DNA of 64,000 nt from positions 226,904 to 290,903 of the forward strand of contig NZ_JANHKP010000010.1 of assembly GCF_024497955.1 (NCBI RefSeq). Direction: 5' to 3'. This DNA is from Streptomyces sp. C10-9-1 (lineage in GTDB: Bacteria; Actinomycetota; Actinomycetes; Streptomycetales; Streptomycetaceae). Of this stretch, positions 35,893 to 44,449 are shown piece after piece (position 1 is the stretch's first letter; every line of letters begins with the position of its first letter). The translations under genes were made by a program, and so were the position numbers. Below the pieces are notes generated by a model that was not told the origin of the DNA, did no database searches, and saw nothing but the letters and a program-made list of their open reading frames with translations.

Positions 35893-36395
35893 GTGCTCGC
35901 CATCGATGAAATGCCGCGTTCACAGCGTCTCCTTCGAGGATGCCCCGTCCGCTTCGTGCCCCTCGCCCAGATGGAGATCGGCGCGAAGACGAACGAAACA
36001 ACGCACTTCCGGCCGCTGCTGGCGCCGCTGGACCTGGCCGGCGCCGTCGCCAGCCCACCAGCGAACGCGAGACCCGTGAGAGCGTCTATGCCGTCACCAT
36101 TCTCGACGCCCACCAGACCGGCCCGACCGACCTGGCCGCCGCGATCCGCGGGCACTGGGCAGTGGAGAACTCCTCGCACCCCATCAGGGACGTCACCTTC
36201 GCCGAGGACGCCTCCACCGTTCACACCGGAACCACACCCCGCGCCATGGCGACCCTCCGCAATCTGGCCATGGGCGTGCTGAGAACCCTCGGAGCCGACA
36301 ACATCGCCAAGACCACCCGGGCGATCCGCGATGAATCCGAACGAGCGCTCCCCATCCTGGGCATCATCAACAACATGGACACCCGGGGAACTTGA
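35893..36395 (+). pseudogene. ISAs1-family transposase remnant
   Basis: Two fragments in different frames. The first (from about 35893) reads FVPLAQMEIGAKTNETTHF, then LLAPLDLAGAV, as in the middle of ISAs1 transposases. The second (about 36050-36395) reads ESVYAVTILDAHQTG, IRGHWAVENSSHPIRDVTFA and MATLRNLAMGVLRTLG, the conserved C-terminal part. The N-terminal DDE residues are missing and at least one frameshift separates the parts. Confidence 0.8.
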
Positions 36396-36517
36396 CCAAT
36401 CCCTGCTTGCGTGGCTGTGAACGCACTTCGCTGTCCGCAGGTCACCTGGACTGGCTACGGCTCGTCGGCCGCGTCCCGTCCGATATGAGGACGCCCTCAC
36501 TGAAAGAGTGTTCCATC

Positions 36518-36844
36518 CCAGCGAGGGTGTTCGGTAAGGGCGTCAGGTATCGCGCCAGTTCGGGGTGGTTTCCCGGGTGAGACGGCGGCTTATCAGGGCG
36601 ACCATCGCGAGCTTGATCATGGTTTCGGAACGGTGTGGGTGGGTTGCGTAGTCGCGGGCGAGACGACGGTGGTGTTGCATGAGCCAGCCGAAGGTCCGCT
36701 CGACGACCCAGGGCCGCGGGAGGATCTTGAAGCCCTTCTGGCCGGGGTCGCGCTGGACGACTTCGACGTCGATGCCGAGGTGGGCGCCGTGGTCGATGAC
36801 CTCGGTGCGGTAGCCGGTGTCGGCCCACCGAACACCCTCACTGG
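36518..36844. mobile_element. IS5-derived miniature element with own inverted repeats
   Basis: A 17-base inverted repeat, CCAGCGAGGGTGTTCGG (36518-36534) and CCGAACACCCTCACTGG (36828-36844), matching at 16 of 17 positions, bounds 327 bases that hold only the C-terminal end of a transposase. Similarity of the ends continues outward (TTCC on both sides). It may be a MITE-like non-autonomous element or an IS with an internal deletion. Confidence 0.5.
36543..36838 (-). pseudogene. IS5-family transposase C-terminal fragment
   Basis: About 98 codons on the minus strand, VRWADTGYRTEVIDHGA to ETTPNWRDT. KGFKILPRPWVVERTFGWLM contains the catalytic Glu of the DDE triad, and HRRLARDYATHPHRSE is typical of the Streptomyces IS5 group. 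The first two catalytic Asp and the N-terminus are absent. Confidence 0.85.
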
Positions 36845-36906
36845 AACAAGACGCTCTTGGGGGAGCGGTCGCAGCCCCGTGGTTCGCCGATGGCCATAAT
36901 GCGCGG

Positions 36907-38781
36907 GTGACCACGCTTCCTGTGCCGTTGCCCGCCGAGCACATACCCCCCGGGACCGCCGCCTGGCGGACCCCCGACGCCCGGCGCTGGCTCGCCGCCG
37001 CGCCCGCCCGGTGGGCGCATCCCCTGTGGGCGCTGTCGGCCCTGACCGCCTCGCTGGTGTGGGACGTGGCGGCGTCTCCCGTCGCCCCCTGCACCTCCGC
37101 CGCCCCGTGCGGGACCGACTGGCCCGGCATGGGCCTGGCCACCGTCATGCTGCTGACCCTGTACTGGGTGTGGCGTCAGCCGCGGCTCGCGCTCGCGGGC
37201 CTCGGCGTCACACTGGCGGCATACGCCGCCGAGGGCGGCTTCGCGGCCGCGTTCGGTGAACCGTCCGCGCTGGCCTTCCTCGCGGCCGCGGCGTTCACCC
37301 TCACCGGGCTCGTCCACCGGCTGGCCGCCGCCGGGCGGCAGCGGGCCTGCGCCACCGAGGCGTCCGGAGGGGTCGCGCATCCCCTGCCCGCCCGCGCGCA
37401 GGGCTTCCGGCGCGGCCGGCTCTCCGTCGTCCTGGCCACGCCGCTGCTCCTCGCCGCGGTCTTCGGCTGCTGGCAGGCCGGGCAGGTCGCCGGCGCCTAC
37501 GGGGAGCGGGCCGCAGGAGCCACGCCCCTGTCGGGACGGGTCACGGCCCTGGGGCAGCACGAGGACGTCGACGTCCTGACGGTGGAGGCCGGCGGGCGCA
37601 CCCACCGCTTCGAGACGGCCTTTCCCGAGGACTTCCCCGTGGGCAGCCGGGTCGACATCGTCGTGGACGGCGACTGGAAGGCACTGGTGGCGGAGCCCTA
37701 CGACGCCCTGGGCTGGGAGCTGCTGGCCGTCGCCGGCTCCGTTTCGGGGCTGGCCTTCCTCGCGAACGGCCTGGCCGGGCGGACCCGTTCGAAGCGGCTG
37801 CGCCGCGGGCCGCAGCCGGTGCTGCAGGTCCTGGTGCGCGAGGACGACGCCGACGGCCGCACCCGGGTGTTCGCGGCCGACGACCCGGAGGGCCTGCGGC
37901 CGATCCTGCACTTCCACTCGCTGTACGCCTTCGGGGACGAGGAGGACGAGGACGGCCCGGGCGGCGCGGACGACGGTACGGCGGCCCCCGCCGGGCTCGA
38001 CAGGGTCGCGGGGATCCTCGGCGGCGAGGCCCCTCCCCCGCCGCTGCGGCAGGCCGTGCTGTTCGGCGCCCCCTGCACCGGCGCCGAGGTCGCGTTCGTC
38101 GCGCTGGGAGACGCGGACGAGCCCGAGGCGGCGGTCGAGTGCAGTGTCAGCGGGGTGCGGCCGGCCGTTCCGGGACCGTTGGAGCGCGGCCCGGGACCTC
38201 TCGGGCGGAAGAGCCCGCGGCGGCCCTGGGAGGAGATCGCCGCGGGTCTGGGGCCGACGGAGGAGCCCCGGGCGTGGGCGGCCGACGGCTTCTCGCGCGC
38301 GGTGGGCTGCGGCCTGCTGCTGGTGCAGGGCGGCGGCATCTGGGCGGGGCTCGACGAGGGTCCCTCGTGGCGCTGGCTGTGGCTGGCCGTGGTGCTGCCG
38401 TGGATGGTGACGGCCGTGGCGACGGCGGTCGGCTGGCGTGTCACCGCCGACCGTGACGGGTTGTGGGTGACGGGGGCCTGGCGCGTGCGGCGCGTCCCGT
38501 GGAGCGCGATCGTGTCCGTACGGCACTCCGAGGACGGCATCCGCGTCGACCGGGCCGAGGACTCCTCCGTCGACCTCTCCCCCACCGGCTGGGCGTGGCT
38601 GGAGCGCCGTCTGGGCCGGGAGCCGCATGCGCTGCGCGCCGCGGAGGAGCTGCGGGTGCTGCTGCTCCGACCGGAGCTGCGGCCCTCGCGGGAGGCGCCG
38701 ACGGGTCGGCAGGGCATGCCGGTCGGGCCGCTGCTGGTGGCGCTCTCGGTGCTGTGGGGCGCGGCGGTACTGCTCCTGTGA
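36907..38781 (+). CDS. Multi-pass membrane protein with C-terminal PH-like domain
   Basis: A 624-residue protein, start GTG 36907. Four membrane segments lie near residues 40-160, another about 175-195, one about 255-275 after an OB-like extracellular stretch (LSGRVTALGQHEDVDVLTVE), and a pair near 465-510. After these, residues about 510-570 (DGLWVTGAWRVRRVPWSAIV) resemble a bacterial PH/YdbT-type domain, then one last segment at the C-terminus. A long acidic-Pro-rich cytoplasmic region lies between. Family not identified. It starts 63 bases after the IS fragment, which may have replaced its original promoter. Confidence 0.75.
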   Translation: MTTLPVPLPAEHIPPGTAAWRTPDARRWLAAAPARWAHPLWALSALTASLVWDVAASPVAPCTSAAPCGTDWPGMGLATVMLLTLYWVWRQPRLALAGLGVTLAAYAAEGGFAAAFGEPSALAFLAAAAFTLTGLVHRLAAAGRQRACATEASGGVAHPLPARAQGFRRGRLSVVLATPLLLAAVFGCWQAGQVAGAYGERAAGATPLSGRVTALGQHEDVDVLTVEAGGRTHRFETAFPEDFPVGSRVDIVVDGDWKALVAEPYDALGWELLAVAGSVSGLAFLANGLAGRTRSKRLRRGPQPVLQVLVREDDADGRTRVFAADDPEGLRPILHFHSLYAFGDEEDEDGPGGADDGTAAPAGLDRVAGILGGEAPPPPLRQAVLFGAPCTGAEVAFVALGDADEPEAAVECSVSGVRPAVPGPLERGPGPLGRKSPRRPWEEIAAGLGPTEEPRAWAADGFSRAVGCGLLLVQGGGIWAGLDEGPSWRWLWLAVVLPWMVTAVATAVGWRVTADRDGLWVTGAWRVRRVPWSAIVSVRHSEDGIRVDRAEDSSVDLSPTGWAWLERRLGREPHALRAAEELRVLLLRPELRPSREAPTGRQGMPVGPLLVALSVLWGAAVLLL

Positions 38782-38806
38782 CGAGCCGGCCGGCGGCGGG
38801 AGGGGC

Positions 38807-39616
38807 TCAGCCGGTGCGGAAGGCGCGTCGGGCCGTGTCCCGGATCGCGTCCGCCAGCGCCTGCGGGGCCGCGAGGTGGGCGGAGTGCCCTTGCCCGGCG
38901 AGGGTGACGACGGTCGCGTCCGGCAGCGCTCCCGCCAGGTCGGCCAGCCGCTCGCGCAGGTGGGCCGGGCTCCTGTCGCCCTCCACCAGCGTGGTCGGCA
39001 GATCGAGCCGCCGGAACCGGTCGACGCCGACCCCGAGCGCGTCGACCGCGTCGATGTCGGCGATCTGCGCCGGCAGCCCGGCGGTGAGCCGGGACCTCCT
39101 CACGGGATCCGCGAGCAGCCGCTCGACCCGTTCCGGGGGTTCGCGGACGATGTCGCGCAGCTGGATGCGCACCGCCCGGCCGGGGTCTCCCGCGGCGAGC
39201 GCCGCGCGGGCGCGCACGGCCGCCTCCGCCCCGACCGGAGACCGGGTGGGCACCGGGGGTTCGTAGAGCAGCAGGCCGGCCCAGAGGGCGGGCGCGCGCA
39301 CGGCCGCCTCCAGGGCGGCGACGGCCCCGGAGGAGTGGCCGACCAGGAGCACGGGCGGAGCCAGGCGGCGGGCGAGCGCCGAGAGGTCCGCCGCCTCGAC
39401 GGCCATGGAGTGGCCCGCCGGAACCCCCGCCCCGGGGGCGTAGATGCGCCGGGTCACCCTGACCACCCGGAAGTCGTCCGCCAGCCACGGGACGACGGCG
39501 TCCCAGGACGCGGCGCTCCCCGCTCCTCCGTGGACGAGCAGCAGGGGCGGCCCCGACCCGTCGTCGAGCGCCGTGACGGACTCCCCGTCGGCGGAGGGTG
39601 CGCGCAGCTCGGCCAT
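38807..39616 (-). CDS. Alpha/beta-fold hydrolase
   Basis: A 269-residue protein with the typical order: oxyanion region LLLVHGGAGSAASWD (about residue 30), nucleophile elbow LVGHSSGAVAALEA (Ser near residue 95), acid in LVEGDRSP and catalytic His in GQGHSAHLAAP. The start is ATG 39616. The substrate is unknown; the C-terminal arrangement is that of small-molecule esterase/lactonase-like members. It is convergent with the preceding membrane protein gene. Confidence 0.87.
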   Translation of the reverse strand: MAELRAPSADGESVTALDDGSGPPLLLVHGGAGSAASWDAVVPWLADDFRVVRVTRRIYAPGAGVPAGHSMAVEAADLSALARRLAPPVLLVGHSSGAVAALEAAVRAPALWAGLLLYEPPVPTRSPVGAEAAVRARAALAAGDPGRAVRIQLRDIVREPPERVERLLADPVRRSRLTAGLPAQIADIDAVDALGVGVDRFRRLDLPTTLVEGDRSPAHLRERLADLAGALPDATVVTLAGQGHSAHLAAPQALADAIRDTARRAFRTG

Positions 39617-39741
39617 GCGCACCAGTCTGCGCCCCTCGGCCGCCGCGCACGCAGGCGGTACGGCCTCCTCGGCCCGGTCGGCAGGCCACCGGGCACCTGC
39701 CGCCCCCGCTCCGCCGTCCGCACCCGGTGCCGCGGTGGCGG

Positions 39742-39796
39742 GGCGCGGCGCGGCGCGGCGCGGCGCGGCGCGGCGCGGCGCGGCGCGGCGCGGCGG
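39742..39796. repeat. GGCGC tandem repeat, about 11 copies
   Basis: Eleven uninterrupted copies of the 5-base unit GGCGC lie between the divergent hydrolase gene and the ABC exporter gene, ending 77 bases before the exporter start. Simple repeats of this kind vary in copy number and could change promoter spacing. Confidence 0.9.
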
Positions 39797-39872
39797 AGAA
39801 AAACCCGTTGCCCGTGCGCCCGGGCCCGGGGAACCTTGCACGGCCCCCTCCAGCTCCGAGCCCTGGGACGTC

Positions 39873-41714
39873 ATGCAGATCCGCGACCTTCCGTATCCCG
39901 ATCCGGGCGATCCGGACGCCCGCTCGGGGACCCGGTTCCTGCTGTGGCTCGGCCGCCGTCAACTCGGGGGCCAGCTGAGGGCCCTGGGCTGGGGCATGCT
40001 CCACTTCGCGTCGGTGGTGGCCCTGTCCTACGGCGTCGGCCGCGCGGTGCAGGCCGTCGCCGACGGCTCGGGCCGGGGCCTGGCGTCCGCCGGCGGTCTG
40101 CTGGCCCTCGCGGCCGCGGGCATCGCGCTCGGCGACACCATGCTGCACCGCACGGCCGTCACCAACTGGATCACCGCCGCGGCCCGCACCCAGCAGCTGC
40201 TGGCCCGGCGGACCGCGGCGCTGGGGTCGGCGCTGACCCGCCGGGTCGCCGCGGGCGAGGTGGTGGCGGTGTCCACCGGCGACGTGGAGAAGATCGGCTG
40301 GTTCGTGGAGGCGGTCTCGCGCTTCCTGGCGGCCGCGCTCACGGTGGTGCTGGTGTGCGCGGCGCTCCTGGTGCACCAGCCCGAACTCGGCATCCTGGTG
40401 TCGGTGGGGGTCCCGGTACTGGCACTCGGGGTGCTGCCCCTGCTGCCGCGGGCCACCCGGCTCGCCGACGTCCAGCGCGAGAAGGCGGGACGGGCCACCG
40501 AGCTGGCGGCCGACACCGTCGCCGGACTGCGGGTGCTGCGCGGCATCGGCGGCGAGGAGCTCTTCCTCGGCCGCTATCGCGAGGCCTCGCAGGAGGTGCG
40601 CCGTGCCGCCGTCCGCAGCGCCCGGACGTGGTCGCTGATCTCGGCGCTCCAGGTGCTCCTCCCGGGGGTCCTCTCGATCTGCGTCGTCTGGTACGGCATC
40701 GCCCTGGTCGGCGAGGGCCGCATCGGGGTGGGGCAGTTGGTCACCGTGTACAGCGCCGTGATGCTGCTGGGCTACCCGCTGCGGCATTTCGAGGAGATCG
40801 CCATGGCGTACTCCTTCTCCCGGCCCTCGGCCGCGCGCGCGGCCCGGGTGCTCCGTATGGAGCGTTCCCCCGCTCCGGGCGCGGTCGCGGCCGTACCCGG
40901 CGAAGGCCCGGGCGCGCCCGGGGCCGCCGCCCCGTCCGGAGACCTGTACGACCCCTCCACCGGCCTGCTCGCCCCGGCCGGGGTGCTGACCGCCGTGGTC
41001 TGCGGGGACCCCGACGCGGCGGGCCGGCTGGCGGAGCGGCTCGGCGGCCATCCGCCGGACGCGGCGGGCCTGCCGTCGGTACTGCTCGGCGGGGTGCCGC
41101 TGGAGGGGCTGCCGCTGGAGGCGGCCCGGGCCGCGGTGCTCGTCCAGGACAAGGACCCGGTGCTGCTGTCCGGCACGCTGACCGAGCTGCTGGACGTCCC
41201 GGCTTCCGGCAGGGTCGACCCGGCGGCCGCGCTCGACGCGGCGCAGTGCGCGGACGTCCTCGACGCCCTGGCCCAGGCCGCTCCGGACGGTGACCCGGCC
41301 GCCGCCCAGGTCACCGAGCGGGGCCGCTCGCTCTCCGGCGGGCAGCGCCAGCGCCTCGCCCTGGCCCGCTCGCTCGTGGCCGACCCCGGGGTACTGGTGC
41401 TCGACGAGCCGACGTCGGCCGTCGACGCGCACACCGAGGCCCGCATCGCGCGCGGGGTCGGCGCCCTGCGTGCGGGCCGGACCACGGTCGTCCTCACCTC
41501 CTCGCCGCTGTTGCTGGACGCCGCGGAGCGGGTCGTTCTGGTGCGGGACGGCCGGGTCGCGGCGGTGGGCGGCCACCGGGAGCTGATGGCCGGGGAGCCC
41601 GGCTACCGGGCCGTGGTGTCCCGGCGCCCCGAGGAGGACGGCCCCCGCCCCGTGCGGGGCGGCGCACCCGGCGGCCCCGAACGCAGCCCCACCGACATCG
41701 AGGAGACGGCATGA
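39873..41714 (+). CDS. ABC exporter subunit A (degenerate Walker A)
   Basis: A 613-residue permease-ATPase fusion with about six membrane segments (residues 30-320). The ATPase domain has an intact signature LSGGQRQR (487-494) and Walker B VLVLDEPTSAVD, but where Walker A is expected (about 374-386, VVCGDPDAAGRL) there is no GKS/GKT, so it cannot bind ATP normally at its own P-loop. The start is ATG 39873. It overlaps the next gene by ATGA. The pair forms a heterodimeric exporter; see subunit B. Confidence 0.88.
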   Translation: MQIRDLPYPDPGDPDARSGTRFLLWLGRRQLGGQLRALGWGMLHFASVVALSYGVGRAVQAVADGSGRGLASAGGLLALAAAGIALGDTMLHRTAVTNWITAAARTQQLLARRTAALGSALTRRVAAGEVVAVSTGDVEKIGWFVEAVSRFLAAALTVVLVCAALLVHQPELGILVSVGVPVLALGVLPLLPRATRLADVQREKAGRATELAADTVAGLRVLRGIGGEELFLGRYREASQEVRRAAVRSARTWSLISALQVLLPGVLSICVVWYGIALVGEGRIGVGQLVTVYSAVMLLGYPLRHFEEIAMAYSFSRPSAARAARVLRMERSPAPGAVAAVPGEGPGAPGAAAPSGDLYDPSTGLLAPAGVLTAVVCGDPDAAGRLAERLGGHPPDAAGLPSVLLGGVPLEGLPLEAARAAVLVQDKDPVLLSGTLTELLDVPASGRVDPAAALDAAQCADVLDALAQAAPDGDPAAAQVTERGRSLSGGQRQRLALARSLVADPGVLVLDEPTSAVDAHTEARIARGVGALRAGRTTVVLTSSPLLLDAAERVVLVRDGRVAAVGGHRELMAGEPGYRAVVSRRPEEDGPRPVRGGAPGGPERSPTDIEETA

Positions 41715-43492
41715 TCGGCCTCGCGCCCCCGGACCACGACCCGGACGCGCCGCGCGTCGCGGCGACGCTCCCGGTGGGCTCCCCGGCGACCGTGCGCAGC
41801 TACGTGCGCGAGCTGCTGGGGCGTCATCGCACCGCGTTCGCGGCGCTCGTCGGCGCGAACGCGGTCGCGGTGATCGCGTCCATGGTGGGGCCGTGGCTGC
41901 TGGGCGGGCTGGTGCAGCGGGCGGCCGAGGGCGCGCCGGAGCCGAGTGCGGGGCGCACCGCGGTGCTGTTCGTGTCGGCGCTCGCGGTGCAGGCGGTGTT
42001 CGTGCGGATGACGCGGCTGCGCGCCGCGGTGCTCGGCGAGCGGATGCTGGCCGACCTGCGGGAGGACTTCCTGGTGCGGTCGGTGAGGCTGCCGCCGGGC
42101 GTCCTGGAGCGGGCCGGCACCGGTGACCTGCTGTCCCGGATCACCACGGACGTCGACCGGCTCGCGAACGCGATGCGGGAGGCCGTCCCGCAGCTGGCCA
42201 TCGGCGTGCTGTGGATCGCACTGCTGCTGGGCGGACTCGCGGTCACCGCCCCGCCGCTGGCGCCGGCGGTGCTGCTCGCCGTCCCGCTGCTGGTGGCGGG
42301 GTGCCGCTGGTACTTCCGGCGGGCGCCGTCCGCGTACCGGTCGGAGGCCGCCGGGTACGCGGCGGTCGCGGCCGCGCTGGCGGAGACGGTCGACGCGGGG
42401 CGGACCGTGGAGGCCCACCGGCTGGGGCGGCGGCGGGTGGCGCTGTCGGACCGGCGGATCGGCGAGTGGACGGCCTGGGAGCGGTACACCCTCTCGCTGC
42501 GCTCGGTGCTCTTCCCCGTCGTCAGTCTCACCCATGCGACGGTGCTCGCCTCGGTGCTCATGGTGGGCGGGGTGTTCGTCCTCCAGGGGTGGATCGGGAT
42601 CGGGCAGCTGACGACCTCGGCCCTGCTGGCGCAGATGATGGTCGATCCGGTCAACCTGGTTCTGCGCTGGTACGACGAGCTCCAGGTGGCGCAGGTGTCG
42701 CTGGGGCGGCTGGTCGGCGTGCGGGAGATCGAGCCGGACGCGGGGGACGGCCGGCTGCGGCCCGAGGGCCGTGAGGTCCGCGCCCGGGAGGTCCGCTTCG
42801 GCTACCGGGAGGGCGTCGACGTGCTGCACCGGGTGTCGATGGAGGTCGCGCCCGGCACGCGGCTGGCGCTGGTGGGTCCGTCGGGCGCGGGCAAGTCCAC
42901 GCTGGGGAGGCTGCTCGCGGGGATCTACGCGCCGCGGGCGGGCACCGTGACGCTGGGCGCCGCCGAGCTGGCGCGCATGCCCGCGGAGCGGGTCCGCGCG
43001 CATGTGGCGCTGGTCAACCAGGAGCACCACGTGTTCGTGGGTGCGCTGCGCGACAACCTGCGGCTCGCCCGGCCGGACGCCGAGGACGCCGCGCTGTGGG
43101 CGGCGCTCGGAGCGGTGGACGCGCAGGGGTGGGCCTCGGCGCTCCCCAAGGGCCTCGACACGGAGGTGGGATCCGGGGGCACGGTGCTGACGCCCGCCCA
43201 GGCCCAGCAGATCGCGCTGGCGCGCCTGGTGCTGGCCGACCCGCACACGCTGGTCCTGGACGAGGCGACCTCGCTGCTCGACCCGCGGGCGGCGCGCCGG
43301 CTGGAGCACTCGCTGTCGCGGGTGCTGGACGGGCGGACGGTCGTGGCGATCGCCCACCGGCTCCACACGGCGCACGACGCGGACGTGATCGCGGTGGTCG
43401 AGGACGGGCGGATCAGCGAGCTGGGCAGCCATGCGGAGCTGGTCGCGGCGGACGGTGCGTACGCGGCGCTCTGGCGCTCCTGGCACGGCTGA
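41711..43492 (+). CDS. ABC exporter subunit B (degenerate signature motif)
   Basis: A 593-residue permease-ATPase fusion. Walker A is intact (GPSGAGKST, Lys395), and Walker B is LVLDEATSLLD with switch His in AIAHRLHTA. The signature LSGGQ is replaced by LTPAQ (493-497). Combined with subunit A, one composite site has intact Walker A (B) + intact signature (A), the other has both parts degenerate. That is the classic asymmetric heterodimer seen in many exporters. The substrate is unknown. Confidence 0.9.
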   Translation: MIGLAPPDHDPDAPRVAATLPVGSPATVRSYVRELLGRHRTAFAALVGANAVAVIASMVGPWLLGGLVQRAAEGAPEPSAGRTAVLFVSALAVQAVFVRMTRLRAAVLGERMLADLREDFLVRSVRLPPGVLERAGTGDLLSRITTDVDRLANAMREAVPQLAIGVLWIALLLGGLAVTAPPLAPAVLLAVPLLVAGCRWYFRRAPSAYRSEAAGYAAVAAALAETVDAGRTVEAHRLGRRRVALSDRRIGEWTAWERYTLSLRSVLFPVVSLTHATVLASVLMVGGVFVLQGWIGIGQLTTSALLAQMMVDPVNLVLRWYDELQVAQVSLGRLVGVREIEPDAGDGRLRPEGREVRAREVRFGYREGVDVLHRVSMEVAPGTRLALVGPSGAGKSTLGRLLAGIYAPRAGTVTLGAAELARMPAERVRAHVALVNQEHHVFVGALRDNLRLARPDAEDAALWAALGAVDAQGWASALPKGLDTEVGSGGTVLTPAQAQQIALARLVLADPHTLVLDEATSLLDPRAARRLEHSLSRVLDGRTVVAIAHRLHTAHDADVIAVVEDGRISELGSHAELVAADGAYAALWRSWHG

Positions 43493-43533
43493 GCGGCCGG
43501 TGCCCGGCCGGGGGGCGGGGCACCGGGGCGGGG

Positions 43534-44325
43534 TCAGAAGACGTTGAGCGCCACGGCCCCGCCCACGCCCCCGAGCACCATGAAGGCGGGCATGAGGACC
43601 TTCAGCTCCACCCAGCTGCCCGCGCGGAAGCGCATCGCCTTGGGCGGGCCGATCGGGTACCAGCGCTTGCGCCCCACCGGGATGGGCCACAGGATCGGGC
43701 AGCCGGAGACCGTCAGCGCGTCGCCCAGGTCGTGGACGAGCGCGCCCAGGACGATGGGCAGCCCCAGCCACAGGTACTCCTGCCCGGGGGCGGAGAACAG
43801 CCAGTCGGAGCCGTTGCCGGGCTTGTCCAGCACCCCGGCCAGGATCCAGGCGCTGGTGGCGCCGAGCAGCCAGACCAGGACGTCGCTGGAGACCCGTGCG
43901 GCGCGCCACAGCAGCCCCTCGACGGCCAGCACCATGTGCACGAAGAGGATGGCGAGCACCGCCCAGCGCCCGCCCGCGGCGGCCAGCACCGCCGCGCCGC
44001 CGCCGACGAGCACGGCCCACAGCCAGGTGTGGGTGAGCGTGCGGTGGCCGCCGGTGCGCCGCGAGTCCCCGGGTTTCCGGGTCGCCTTGTAGACCGCGTA
44101 GGAGAGCTTGTCGACGACCTCGCACAGCGTGCGGGAGACCGGCCCGAAGGCCCGGGAGATCGTGGCGGCCTTGTGGTCCAGGTCGGGGGCGAGGGCGGCG
44201 CCCGCGCAGATCAGGGCTCCGACAACGAGCACCGGCCAGGGCATGGGGTGGCCGGCCACCGCGGCCGCGGCTCCCACCCCCAGCCATGCCGCCGCCCCGG
44301 AAAGTGAGTGCGCCGGTCCCATCAT
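43534..44325 (-). CDS. Membrane-bound metal-dependent hydrolase (YdjM/DUF457-like)
   Basis: A 263-residue protein with several membrane segments. Conserved polar motifs fit the YdjM family: HSLSGAAAWL near the N-terminus, APDLDHKAATIS (about 50), GGHRTLTHTWLW (about 90) and ALVHDLGDALTVSGCPILWP (about 195). These His/Asp residues are the proposed metal ligands. The start chosen is the first of two ATGs (44325, 44322). It is divergent from the helicase gene. Confidence 0.85.
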   Translation of the reverse strand: MMGPAHSLSGAAAWLGVGAAAAVAGHPMPWPVLVVGALICAGAALAPDLDHKAATISRAFGPVSRTLCEVVDKLSYAVYKATRKPGDSRRTGGHRTLTHTWLWAVLVGGGAAVLAAAGGRWAVLAILFVHMVLAVEGLLWRAARVSSDVLVWLLGATSAWILAGVLDKPGNGSDWLFSAPGQEYLWLGLPIVLGALVHDLGDALTVSGCPILWPIPVGRKRWYPIGPPKAMRFRAGSWVELKVLMPAFMVLGGVGGAVALNVF

Positions 44326-44449
44326 GTGCGTGTACCCCGCCCCATCGCTGTTGTGCTCGACCCGAGTTGAGGAGGCAGCGTACCTGCCGTGATCTTCGGG
44401 AGCGACGGCCGGTTCCCTCATCGGGGCGGAAGGCAGGCAAGATGGGTGC

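Noticed and set aside
39742..39796. GGCGC array as CRISPR
   Set aside because: Units are 5 bases with no spacers and no cas genes. It is a simple tandem repeat.
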